Assembly: GCF_028389875.1 (NCBI RefSeq)
Contig: NC_084672.1
Span: 9,350,458-9,414,457 of the forward strand
Source: Rhea pennata
Lineage: Eukaryota; Chordata; Aves; Rheiformes; Rheidae
Reading direction: 5' to 3'
DNA length: 64,000 nt
The notes below the pieces were generated by a model, which had not been told where the DNA came from, did not search any database, and saw only the letters and a list, made by a program, of their open reading frames with translations. Of this stretch, positions 48,401 to 59,610 are shown piece after piece. Position 1 is the first letter of the stretch. Every line of letters begins with the position of its first letter. The position numbers and the translations under genes are program-made.

Positions 48401-51400
48401 TAATACCAGTTTTTCTCTCTCTCGGATTCATGCTGAAACTTTTAAGGGGAGTAAAGAGGAGGGAGTAGACCTTATGCTGAGAATGCTGTCAGGGAGAATG
48501 CTGCAGAAAGGCAAGGTGAACTGGATCCTCAGGTGATCTGCCCTAATTGAGACCTTCAAATAACTGGAAAATGGGCTAGTGCTACAAAAAGTTCCACAGA
48601 ATGTTGTTAATGTTGAAACATTTCTACCAGTAAAACGAAATGTGGTCATCTTCAGGACAGTGCCACCCTGAAGTTGGTATGGTAGAAGTGCCTCTGGGCT
48701 CTCCCGTGTCTCTATGGTGTCTGCTTCTCCCAAGGCTGTGCCTCTTTCATTTGTGTTCTCAATTCAGGAACTATTTATACAAGTCCTTTGGATGCCTTGA
48801 TGAAAGTGGATGATGGCAGTGTATTTGGTTTGGGGCACAATCACCTGATCAAGAATTCCCAGTGGGAGCAGCAGGAGGCAATCTTCCACAGCACTTATCA
48901 GGAGTATCTGGAGGCTGAGGGTGAGAGCAAGAATGAGATCCCCAGGTGAGTGGGAGCCCCAACCAGCATGAGATTTCAATATATGGCACTTTCCAAGTGT
49001 AGATACAAGCCTCTGTTATAGATCTTCCTCCTTCATTCCAAAGCTTCAGGGCCTGATGCAGTGCTGTCTAGTTATCAAGCCTTTCTTTTGCATGTATTTC
49101 TTATTTCCTTTTTCAGACATGCTACCTTTCATTTTCTCCTGCCTAGCCGGATCCTACAGGTGGGACCTGAAATAAAACTACAGCCAGGTAATCCAAATGG
49201 GTAGGAATAAGGTGTTAACCTGTGTAACTCATTGTTGCATGGTGCTGAGCTTCAGTTATAGCTTAATGGCTCTGGCTTGTTTTGACTAAATTCTATCCTC
49301 AAGGACATAAACCTGGATAAAAATGCCAACCCTCATATGTAAGTCAGTCACCAGCGTGCAGTCAAACTTAGCTCCATAGTAAAAAGGGCAGGAAGCACGT
49401 AGGCAAGGAAAAGGTCACAAAGGGGTGGTTGATCATATTAGGTTTTATGTGAGCAGAGTTCAGATAAATTCTGTTAGGGAAACCTTGAGAGATCTCATAT
49501 GCTGAGATCTCCTCCCAGTGTTTCCTAATGGGGTTTTGGAGTTGCTGGATTGTTGCCTGTGTCCCCTGATCCCCTTTCTTTGTTATGCCCTCCCCATTTC
49601 CAGCTGTTCCAGCTGGCATCAGTGTGCACTGGGATGGAAGTCACAATCTCTGCTTGTATTCGCTTAACCGTCCACTCAAGGAGAAAGTGGGTAAGCAAGA
49701 GGAACCAAACAGGGCTTGTCATGCAAACTTGTGACCAGAGGCTTCCACATTAACCAGTGTGTCAGGGAAGTTCCCAGCTGCTCACAAAGGTCTCACCAGC
49801 AGCACTTACCAGTGTTAATCTGTCCTTTTCCTACCTGTGTTCTGGAAGGGGATCCTTTTTCCCCAGCAGGCTTTTGGGAATTTGTTAGCTATAGGATTTA
49901 GTTATTCACTACAACAAAGTGCACACAACCTTGTGGGATGAAGGAGAACTAGGCCCAGACTAGAAGGGGTTATTATTTTAAGTAGATAGTATAGAGGCTA
50001 GAAGGGGCTGTCACAAGTTTAACTGTGTAGGTGGAGTCTTATTTTTCCTAGCAGGGTACTCTGTGGGGTATTCGGAGGCCAGTAATTGTGTCTCAGGCAG
50101 ATCTCAATGATTCAAAGAATCAGGGAGGAGAGCTGCCCTGTATCTTATAGGTTAGGCTTGCATTCGGATTGCAGGGCTCTGTGCTCTGTGTGCTGGCACT
50201 ATCTTTAATGAAGCCAGCCTGGCAGGAGACCCCAGATTAGTGTGTGCTGCACTGGGAAATAGGAAGCTGCCACCATGAAAAAACACGGTCTTGCAGTCAA
50301 GCCTTCTCCTGTCCTGCTGTGTAGATGCTGATCCGAAGCCTGATGTTGTGTGGCCATGTGCAGCGCCAATTGTGTGCTCAGCTGTCAGTTCCTGCTGCAG
50401 GTACCTGGCACTGGCATGTGAAGATGCAACAATAACTATTTGGGATAAACACCTAGGTGAGCTTGCACTTTTGTCCTGTCCATTGGGATCAAATGGCGTT
50501 TGAGACTGAGTGAATGTGAACAGGGTATTGCCAGTGAGTTTACAAACAAATCTTCCAAGTCTTCAGACTTGTTTGTTCACAGGATGCTTGGCCAGCTGTG
50601 CCATCATGGAAACGTGACTGTTCTAGCCCTGACAGAACCATTCCCATTCAGAACAGTGCAGGACCTATGAACCGCTGTAGTGAGAACTGACTCCCATCTC
50701 ACCCTGAGGCTGTGGGACAGTTGCTTCTTTCCAACTGCAACCTCAGGTCATCTTTGAGATACGGCATCACAGTCCAGCCTGCCATCAATGCTAGTGTCAC
50801 CTTGTGCATGCAGCGATTCTCCTGGCAGAAGAATCATTTTCCATCAGGGCTGTCCTGGCAGTTATCCCTGAGCAGGCCTAAGACCAAATCAAATCCCCTG
50901 AGGTTCCTGGGAGGAAGCTGAAAAGACTTCTTACTGCACTGTAGCCAGAGAAGTGCAAACAAAATAAGGGACCTTTCTGGGTCCCAGCCAAGCCTATAAA
51001 GGTTCCACATCCCCTGGTGAAGCTTTCCTTGGATAAATTGCCTGTTCTTTTCTTCCCAAACTACTGCCTTGATGTTTTTTTTTTATAGATTTTTCTTTTT
51101 TTAGTTTTTATTCCTTTTTTTCTGCCTCCTCAGGATACCCACTGACTGTGACTGCCCTTTTAGAGGAACATGTCATCCGTAGTATGCACTTCCTGCGGAG
51201 TGCTGCAGCTACCGGTGACCAGACACCTTACACTGGTAGAGATTCTGCCTATCCCATTGTGCAGCTTCTAGTGCTGTGTACAGATGGATCTCTCTACTTG
51301 GTGAGAGCACCCAGGGCCAGGAAGTCCAGCATCATGCTCCTGGTAGACAGGTGAGGTTGACTCTCATAGCTGTCACTCCAGCCAAAGAAACTGTGTGGGA

Positions 51401-54400
51401 TAGTGGTCAGGACCAGCAAGGAACCCCAAATCTCTATGGGATGCAGAACTCTTCTGTTGCCTTTGCCCAGCTATCTCTGCCATGCAGCAACAAGCATGGC
51501 TTTACTGGTGAGAAGTCCTAGTGCTAAAATCTAATGGCTATACCAAATTTAAGGGTGTTCCTGGGTTCTCCTGTGCATTAGGCTCATACCACTGCTCTGG
51601 ACCCTGGCCAGACCCTGGACACATTTTTGTGCTCTTTTCTTCTTTCCAGAATAGCATGCACCTGCAAGTCAGAATAGGCATTTCCTGCCAGCTTTCTATC
51701 AAATTTCTGTTCACCAGCTCTGGGGAATCTGCTGCTGCTCTGGGAACTGTGGCTTATGTGGCAGACAGGATTTGCACTTATCTAGTTCCTAGGCAGTTAT
51801 GCATAGGGACAGGCTTTAGAGGTTGCTACTTCTGAGGGGTAACAGGCCCTGTCTCCATGAGGAAGTGGCTTGGTTGAACCTCATTCCAGCTCCTGTGCCA
51901 GACACTACTGTTGTCATTACAGTGTCTCAGTGACGTGCCAAGTCTACATGAAACAGTGCTTTTAGCTTGAGTCTCTTTTACAGGCCTGAGGATCCAAAAT
52001 TTACCATTAGCACAGTGGCACCTGTCCTGGCCTTCCCTAACACAGTGAGTATTGCTGGCAGCCTACCTTAAGAGCACAAAAAGAGTTGAACTGGTTGAGA
52101 ACGTCCATCTGGCCCAGCGTCTCATTTCTAGTAATGATTGTAACTGAGTGCCCTGAAGATTAAGAACAGGACAGGCATATATAGTACAACCTTTCCCTCC
52201 CCCCTGCCATGCAAATCCTCTTCCAGCCTCCATTTTCATCTCAAGGACTTCCAGAAACAATTACAAATCTGTATGTATATGGTAACTCCCAAAGGATTTA
52301 TCTTCCATGGTCTAATTCAGTCTCCACTCACACTAGTGTCCTCTAACGGCTGCTGAGGTGGAAGACACTGGAGGTCCTTCTGCAGGTAGATAGGTCAAAG
52401 TGCAAAGATGAGAGTCCAGTCATGAAACTTCAGATATCAGGGTCAAATATAAGAGGGCTTCGTGGAGAAGAGAAGCTGAAAGCACAGCTCCAGTCAGACC
52501 TTTCAAATGGCTTCAGAAAGTTTTCTGGGAAAAAGAAGGACTATAACCCCCTTGCCAGAACCATCTAGTGCAGAAGGCTGGGTCTATTTCAGCTATAACT
52601 TGCCCATCCCAATCCCAGCCTGCAGCAATTCTAGTTCAAGTTCCCTGCACAAGCTATTCTTGATCTTCTGTGGCCCTACAATTACAGAGCAGGCAAAGGA
52701 AACAACAACAGTTAAGGACATGAAGTCCTGGATACCATTCTCTGACCTCTTTAGGAAATGCTGTTCACCTTTCTTTTATGCCCTTCTAATTGTCAACTTG
52801 CTATTTCAGGCGCTGGTCTTCTCCTGGGATGGCACAGTGTTCCTGATGGACACTGCCACATCGCACATTATTTGCTACTTCAGCACCCCACTCTCTCATG
52901 CTGTAGCATCCCCCTGGCAACCAGTGTTCACTATGGATACTGCAGATCAGTGCCTGATCCTTCGAGGTGGGTAGTAAGATGCACAGTGGGACTATGCACT
53001 CAAGTGTCAGCGAGGGCAGAGGGAACTGGGCTATGTTTCTTGACAAGTGTATTCAGCAAGCACATTTCTAGGAAGGGGAAGCGCCAATTCATGCAGCATG
53101 ACTACAGGAGGCTACAGGAACTGCTCAGGCCTTGTTAGCCTTTATATATTGGTACATTTCTGCTTACAACCCTGTTGTGATCTTCAGGGAATGGCTTGAG
53201 GCAGCCTGCTGGTCCCCCTTACCTAAGACAGGATTCACAAAGGGGAGCAGGGCTGGAAAATATCCCCACCTTGGGGACTAGTCTTTTCTCTACTGGTGAA
53301 CTCAGAACAATTTTAGATACATGGTCGTTGGGTTCAGTTCTGCACTGCTCCTTGGTGGTTCTTTTCAGTGCATGACTCCTGATGAAACAGCCCACTGTTC
53401 TTATCTCTTCTGTCCAGGAGATAAGCAGCAGCCGGCGGATGTGTTGGCACAGAGCAGAGCAAGTCACAGCTCCATCTTCTTTTTTGACTTCAACTCTTAC
53501 CTGCTGAAGGAGTCTCTCCCAAAGGAACCGGATTTGCCTCTGAAACCATTACAGGACCTGCCATGGATTGAGAGATGTAATATTTTCTTTCATGATTGGT
53601 AAGATTCTCCTGCTGGAGCATCAGAATAGTTGTAAGCTGAGATGTTGCTCAGGTCCATACAAGGTGTCATCCTGGAGTCCTAGGGTCTTCTATGCACTGA
53701 CCCAGATATGTATGTCTGGGTAAGGCTGATGTTCAGCTAGCTGGATTCCAGACAGCCACTCACAGCACTTGGCCCTTCCTTCTCCCCTTTCTGTCTTTCC
53801 TAGAATAATTTGCAGTTTCAGGTCAGGATGCATGGGACAAGCCTGTCATTCCGGTAGGGAGAGCCTCATATGCTTTTTGTGCAACCCAGACTGTGCAAGG
53901 CCATCAGGAAATGTGATCTTCACTTAAATGCCTGCCTTTCTTTTGGGCCCATCGACAAACAGAGCTGGGATATCTTTGCACTTGTTCCTCCTCTCTGTTA
54001 CTAGATTTGCTTGGTTTGTAAGTAGACTTGTGCTGGTGACTTCTCAGTTTAAGAAGGTGCTGAGGTTGCAGTGTGATCTGTGCCTAGCTGATGCTTTGAA
54101 TTCACGTTGCCACTAGATGGCAATGTGGCATCTGATTAGGTGACTTTTTTCCTTGAATTACTTCTTTTCGGAACCTGGAGCCAGATCCATGTCAATGATC
54201 ATCTGTTCAGTCTTATCCCTAGGCTTTAATTCTTCAGTTTGAAGTGGAGCAGGTAGGTGCAGGCATGATCAAAGTGTCGTATTACCTATTAGCCTTCCCT
54301 AACCCTTTGTTTCTAGGGCAAATCCTGTGGTGACAGCTAGTTAAGGGCAGAAAAGCTGCTTCCTATGCCATTTTGTTCTTCCTTCTCATAAAGCTGGAGA

Positions 54401-54935
54401 GAAGTCTGTTGTCAATCTCATACCAGCAAAACTGTGGAGGTATCAGCTCCAGGGATACCTTGCTTCCTGGGTACTGAGAGCTAAAGCCAGAGAAAGGAGT
54501 TACTAGGATTTCCTGGCATCTGCCCTACTTCTGACCAGAAAACAGCAGTGAGACCTGTGTCTACAGGGTCTAACAGGCAGGGGGAAGTATTGAGGTCACC
54601 ACTGACAAGAGCACATTAGTGCTGAGTAACATGGAAGAAATTACTGGGCCTTTCAGACACAAGAAACTGGAACTACTTAATTTGCAGTGAGCCCCAGGGA
54701 CCCTTGGGGAGCCAGGCTAGGACTGCTTGAGCATTAAGGGAGGTGGCAGAGGCAATGGCAGAGACTGTTCTAACCCCTTCTTCTTCCCTTTATTAGGCAG
54801 CAGAGCCTGCTGGGAGTTGGGGAGCAGATGCCTGAGTGCTGGAGCCGGCTTCAGGCACACGCAGCTGCCATGGACAAAGAGAGAGAGAGAGAAAGAGAGG
54901 GGACAGTAGAAGCTGTAGTCAGCCTTAAATCCTGA
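42447..54935 (+). CDS. WDR93: WDR93, WD-repeat protein 93
   Basis: A WD-repeat protein of poorly known function, thought to be ciliary. Coding exons: 42447-42710, 43476-43671, 44341-44405, 45268-45346, 46201-46328, 46920-46958, 48006-48093, 48768-48945, 49117-49187, 49604-49690, 50325-50456, 51134-51350, 51984-52044, 52810-52966, 53418-53598, 54797-54935. They sum to 2082 bases (693 aa; human 686) with all phases compatible. Conserved blocks include LPQPFRMINKLV, NCLAVSGKYIFVG, YRLPKDFWLKE, VKPPKPITGT, HWDGSHNLCLYSLNRPLKEKV and VWPCAAPIVCS. The ATG exon begins at an acceptor near 42431, so a leader exon lies upstream, probably at the PEX11A CpG island. The intron after 45346 has a GC donor. 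The 39-base exon 46920-46958 is assigned by splice sites, phase 0 and alignment to human. The C-terminus contains an Arg-Glu run from a GA repeat. Introns hold simple repeats and a diverged duplicated segment. Confidence 0.92.
44076..44098 (+). repeat. (ATTTT)n simple repeat in WDR93 intron
   Basis: More than four tandem ATTTT units lie in the intron before the exon at 44341. It is a simple sequence repeat only. Confidence 0.9.
46089..46111 (+). repeat. (AATA)n simple repeat in WDR93 intron
   Basis: About five and a half tandem AATA units lie 90 bases before the WDR93 exon at 46201. It contains overlapping AATAAA hexamers, but its position between coding exons argues against a normal polyadenylation site. 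Confidence 0.9.
46519..46653 (+). repeat. Diverged direct repeat, copy A (WDR93 intron)
   Basis: About 135 bases, from GTTATTGGGACACAT to CCCCATCTGAGGA, resemble the segment at 47755-47884. Order and orientation are the same, with many substitutions and small gaps. It lies between WDR93 exons 46201-46328 and 46920-46958. No known repeat family was recognised. Confidence 0.8.
47755..47884 (+). repeat. Diverged direct repeat, copy B (WDR93 intron)
   Basis: Partner of the segment at 46519-46653, about 1.23 kb downstream. Shared blocks include GGAAGTTCCTTTG, CCAGGGCT, CTCCCTGAAACTGC and CCATCTGAGGA. It lies in the intron between 46958 and 48006. The origin could be a local duplication or two insertions of one unrecognised element. 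Confidence 0.8.
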
Positions 54936-55324
54936 GGGCTCGGCTCTTTGCTATTACAGTTTTGCAGATCAGTGGCCCAGGATTGACTCTTGAACACCAA
55001 CTCCATGCAAGTCATGCTGCTTTCCAGCCTGGAGCAACTTGTCATCTAGACTAACTCCTTGCCTGCTACTCACACCTGCTGCTCTATGGTAGGATCTGCA
55101 CCCCGCTTTTCTTACCTAACCCTCAACCTGTTACAGCAGGAATCAGCTCTTCCTCTTCAGAGACAAACACAACATATGAAACAGTCTTGAGGTAGGAAAG
55201 GCCTCTCACCAAGGTGGTGGGCCCAACACTTATGTGCTTCGATTAAGGATTTGCACTGGATTTTTGAGTCTTCTCAAAGACTTGGAGAATCAGAGCAGTG
55301 TGGTGTGTTACAATGTTCCTCCTT

Positions 55325-55330
55325 AATAAA
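55325..55330 (+). terminator. WDR93: WDR93 polyadenylation signal
   Basis: AATAAA, followed by GCTTTTTGTTTAG and a GT-containing stretch, lies about 390 bases after the WDR93 stop. It is the first canonical hexamer after the stop and marks the likely transcript end near 55350. Confidence 0.7.
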
Positions 55331-56774
55331 GCTTTTTGTTTAGTACACGTGTTTCCTGCACTTCACAGGACTGGCATTTTACCAGACTTAGATGCTCTGT
55401 CTTTGTCTCTGCGTTTCACCAGTGTGTCTCGTCATCTTCTCTGACCTGTATGGGCAGACAGCAGCATCCTTGTGCTTAGCAAGAGACCTGGTCCTTTTAA
55501 ACCAGACAGCAAGTCACCTGTGAGGCCAGCATCACCCAGAGCATAGCAGGGCCAGCATTAGTGATGCTGCGAAGTGTGTCAGGACCCATCCAGGCTGTTC
55601 CTAAGTCTAGTTGCTTATTTTGACTTCAAAGCAGGAAGCTTTGGGACAAAACTATGTAGGAATTACAGTCTGGACACAGGCAGGCAGTCTCACTGATTAA
55701 GGTTAGGCTAGAACTGGTGTCAGAGCCAAGTGCTGATATCATTGAGGAGCTGGACAAGCTTGGGTGCCCAGAGAAGTCACAGACTGTGTTGAGCCAAAGA
55801 CAGTACAGAAGCATGACCAGCACACTAGTCAAAGGCCAAAACACTACAGACAGCATAGGAAAAGAAACAGGCAGGAGCAATGCAAGACCAAGCACCCGTG
55901 TCTGGAACAAGAATCAAATATGATGCCACTGAAGTGATGTTGACTGCTCCCATCTGTATGCAAGGGTGAGTTGTATTTGTCCTGGCTCTCCCTCTTATAA
56001 GTCCTCCCTAGGGTTCAGCAAAACATCACTAGAGTGCAGGCATTCAGTTTGAGCTATGTAGACTCTCCTATGCCAACGTCCCATTTCAGTTTTTTTTCAT
56101 AGGAAATTGTCTTGTTCTGGATTGAGATTTGATGAGAGGTCTCAGCTCCTCTTCTGGAAAGTGAAGGCAACCCAGTCTGTTGAAAAGGTAGGAAATAAGA
56201 AAAGCCTTATGCTTGTTTCATCATTTCAGATGCTTGGATTTGCTCTGGAGATGTACCAGCTATTTGAATTTAAACCCTCCCACTTGCTACCTTTGTGAAG
56301 GGCTCTGTGGGCCATGGCAAAGCCCTTTGTGCTATCACTTTGTCTGCCACAGATTACAACTCCACAGCTCATCTAATTGTTCTGTGCGTTGATGGTGGGT
56401 TGTATGAGCACTCACCATCTACTTCAGTGCAAAGTCAGACTGGTTAGCTCAAACTACCTTTAATGCCTATTTAAACCAAGCCACCTGGTTTAGCACTAAC
56501 TGTGGTGATTTAAGAAAAAAAATGTCCATTCTGCCATAACTAGATACAAGGGATTACTCCGGGCAGGAATTTCTCTTCCTGCATTGCTTCTCATGCTGCA
56601 GAGAGCTAGCACAACAACTATACTAATATACCCTTGACACTTGGTATAATCCTTGACACTTGTCTAAATGTAAGCCTGGAAGATCTGTATTCTTGGATCT
56701 TACCCCTTCTGCTTTCCATCCAGAAAAGGAGTAGGACTTGTAGGAACTGAAGAGGCAGGACAGGATCTGTTCAC
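55331..56774. other. Intergenic downstream of WDR93
   Basis: No supported exon or repeat. A 68-codon open stretch at 55717-55923 was considered and not called, because it lacks a good splice context and a recognisable protein family. Confidence 0.45.
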
Positions 56775-56915
56775 AGAGCTGCAGAATGCTTGAGGCTGGA
56801 AGGGACCTTTGGAGATCACCTAGTCCACCTGCCCTGTTCAAGCAAGGTTGCCAAGAGTAGGTTTCCCAGGACCATGTCCAGGCAGCTTTTGAATATCTCC
56901 AAAGATGGAGATGCT
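56775..56915 (-). mobile_element. CR1 LINE 3' fragment
   Basis: Reversed CR1 3' end on the + strand: AGGCTGGAAGGGACCTTTGGAGATCACCTAGTCC, then CCTGTTCAAGCAAGG, CAGGACCATGTCCAGGCAGC and TTTGAATATCTCCAAAGATGGAGATGC. About 140 bases, 5'-truncated and moderately diverged. It looks younger than the copies at 34.8 and 59.5 kb. Confidence 0.82.
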
Positions 56916-59429
56916 CTAACTGCTAGAGCAGCTAGATGTACTGTGCATCCACCAGTTTGTGCATTTGTCTCAAGATGTGCTTGTTTGTTTGCAGTTTGAA
57001 TTTGCTGTAAAACTCTAATCATGTGTTTGGCCAAGATAACTAGAAGCTGGCAGGCTCCACGGGGGAAGGAAAACAACAAGCAGCTGTGGGAGGCTGATGA
57101 AGGGACTTTGTTTTTACTCATGACTTCAGCAGGAGGACTATTTGTCTCCTGCTTCTTCAAAGAGCTACAGAAAAATTGGTATGATCAGCATGTTGACATG
57201 TGCATTGGTGATGGAGCTGTGCACTGAGTTTTACAGCCCATTCTGTAGAGGATCAGAGGCACCTAATTGCTTCTTCTAAAGATGATACCCTTTCCAGCCA
57301 TTTTTTTCCTTCCCAGTCATTCAGTGAGCCCTAGGCAGCCACATGCCTGAGCCAATTTGAGCTAATGTTGCTGCTGGAAATTATAGAAAGGCCTTGGGAG
57401 GTATCATAATATCACCACCAAAAGGTGAAACTGTTAGTTTCAGCTGGGCCAAGATTTGGCTCAGCAACAAGTTCAGTGAACTCAAAGGTGCTGCCTGGGT
57501 ATAATAAGAGCAATTTGGCTCTGTAATTGAAAGGAACAAAAAAAGAGTAGTGAATTCAAAAGGATTGTGTGAGTCCAGGAACAGGATTTCAAAAATCCAC
57601 AGAGAGGCGCTCGAGCAGCGTCATTGCAGTGCAGCCAGGTTACTGCCCAGCTATGCAGAGGTGGTTGCTGTGGGAGAGGAGGCTGTTTTTTAATCTTACT
57701 AAATTATCTGCTATTCTTTGCAGGAAGCCAAATGTCATCCTACCTCTTTGTGTACTTGCTTGTGCTTTGGAAGTAGGAGAAGTCAGAAGCTGATCTGATA
57801 ATATTCCCCTACTGAGGGCCAGCAAAGGTTAGGGCTGTTTGGGTAAGCCATATCCTTACTGTTGGAAAGAGTATGGGCCTTTGAACAGCTGAAGCATGGT
57901 GTGCTCTGTGAGCTGTACTCCTTGCCTCTGTATTGTCAGCCTTAGGACAGCTGTATCACATAGTGCCTCACTACGTACACCTTGCAGCCATCCTGAGGCG
58001 GACTCTGCAAAGACCTGTGTCTCCTATTTGGTCCATGTAATGTCACTGCAAGCACTATGGGGCGCATAGTAGTGACCAGGGTGAGATGGTTCCAGCAAAC
58101 TTCTTGTTCTGTTTGCCCTGATAGTAGGCATGTGCTGTTGTGAAGGGGCGACCCAGAGCCCTGTTGTGCTTTAAAGGTGGTCCCTGAGCACAAGCTTGTA
58201 TCTAGATCTAGGGCAACCAGGTACTACATACCATTCCTAATGTCTCAAACAGCTCTTGCTGTCTAATTTAGTGTCGTCTCATTACCTCTAAAGCCAGTTC
58301 CCTGTACCAGGCTACAGTTTCTCTTCCCTTACATCCAGGCTATAGCTGAAAAGTTATGCTGTTCAGCCAAGCTACACTGATTTAACTCTTTTAATCTCTC
58401 CTAGTGCTTGTGCCAGATGTTTCAGTTTGTTTGAATTTCTGCAAACCCCTTAGAGTCTGTTCTTGTTCCTTGTTGCTCTGTCTAGAACCTGACATGATAC
58501 TTCATGAACAACCTCTCCTCAGGCACGAGGAACCTGGTTCAGCTGTTATATCTGATCTTGCAAGAGAAGGACCATTGGCTTGAAGGGGAACTTGGCCATA
58601 TTTTTGAGGCCAAAATACAGAAGGAAATTACTTGAGCCTCGCTGCTGATGATAAATAATCAGAGGTGAGAGATTTGCATCACTACTAGCGTGATGCTGTG
58701 TGTGTTTTGGCTATTGCTCTGTGGATTTGCAGGCACTCTGCATAGCTGAAGGCAGCAGGACTTGGGCTTTGAAAAACCTACAGCCTTCATAGGGCAAGCA
58801 ACAGGGCTGTGCTGTAGCGCAGCAGACTGGTAGTGCAGCAGGGGAGGATTGTCGTTACAAGAGCCAGGCCTTCATGTGCACGCACCTCTGCGCAGTGACA
58901 CACATTGGCTCAGCCCCAGGAGAGTCCGTATTTTAAAAGAGGGGAAGGGGAATGACTCATGTCACTGCAGGGCTCCTGTGCAGGAGGAAACACATAGTAT
59001 CTGAATGGCAAATTGGCCTGGGCTGCTGAGGGTGAAACTCTTGTTCAGTCTGACCAGCTCATCTCTGTACAGCTCAGATGAACAGATGTTAGAAAGCTTG
59101 CATCAGCCCAGCCAAGTAAACAACAATTTTCCTGCGTGTGAAGGATCTAGCTGTTGTTGCTCTGGGGGTTAAGGCGAGAGGGAGTAAGTGTGTTGTGTAG
59201 GGGGCTCACAGGGGAAGTGAAGCCCTGTGTAGGGGAAAACCCCACACTGAAGCATGAGGAAGAAACAATTAAGCAAAGAGAAGGAACTTGCCAGGTTACA
59301 ATTCTGACCTTACAACCTATTATAGTGTAGTACAGCACAATATTGTAGAGTAAACACACAGCAGAGGATGTTTCTGAATTAATATTTTTTGAAACACAGT
59401 AATGTAGAAACATCTGGTATTCTGTTTAA
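56916..59429. other. Intergenic, nothing recognised
   Basis: About 2.5 kb without a supported exon, RNA gene or repeat. Local open frames are short and carry no family signature. Confidence 0.5.
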
Positions 59430-59610
59430 ATTGCCCATCATACTCCATCACAGCCTGTGGTGAATTGTTCCAGTTGTTAAACCACTTGTGGTGTTCAAAT
59501 TTTCACCCTGTTTCTAACGTGAATAGATAATGTTCCAGCTTCCAGTCATTGGATTTTGTTAGATCTTTGTCTGGGAGGTGGAGGAGCCTATCAAATAAAG
59601 GCTAGTTCAT
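59430..59610 (-). mobile_element. Ancient CR1/L3-type LINE fragment
   Basis: The + strand series GTTCCAGTTGTTAAACCAC, TTCAAATTTTCACCCTGTTTCTA, CAGCTTCCAGTCATTGGATTTTGTTAGA and GGAGCCTATCAAATAAA resembles the reversed 3' part of old amniote CR1/L3 elements (CCAGTGGTTAATTAC.., GCTTCCAGCCATTGG..TTGTTAT). High divergence suggests an insertion before modern birds. The subfamily cannot be fixed here. Confidence 0.55.

Noticed and set aside
54870-54898. GA simple repeat as a non-coding microsatellite
   Set aside because: It lies in the last WDR93 coding exon and encodes an Arg-Glu run in the correct frame, so it is treated as coding sequence.
55717-55923. Possible small coding exon after WDR93
   Set aside because: It lies beyond the WDR93 polyadenylation signal, lacks good splice sites and shows no family motif.
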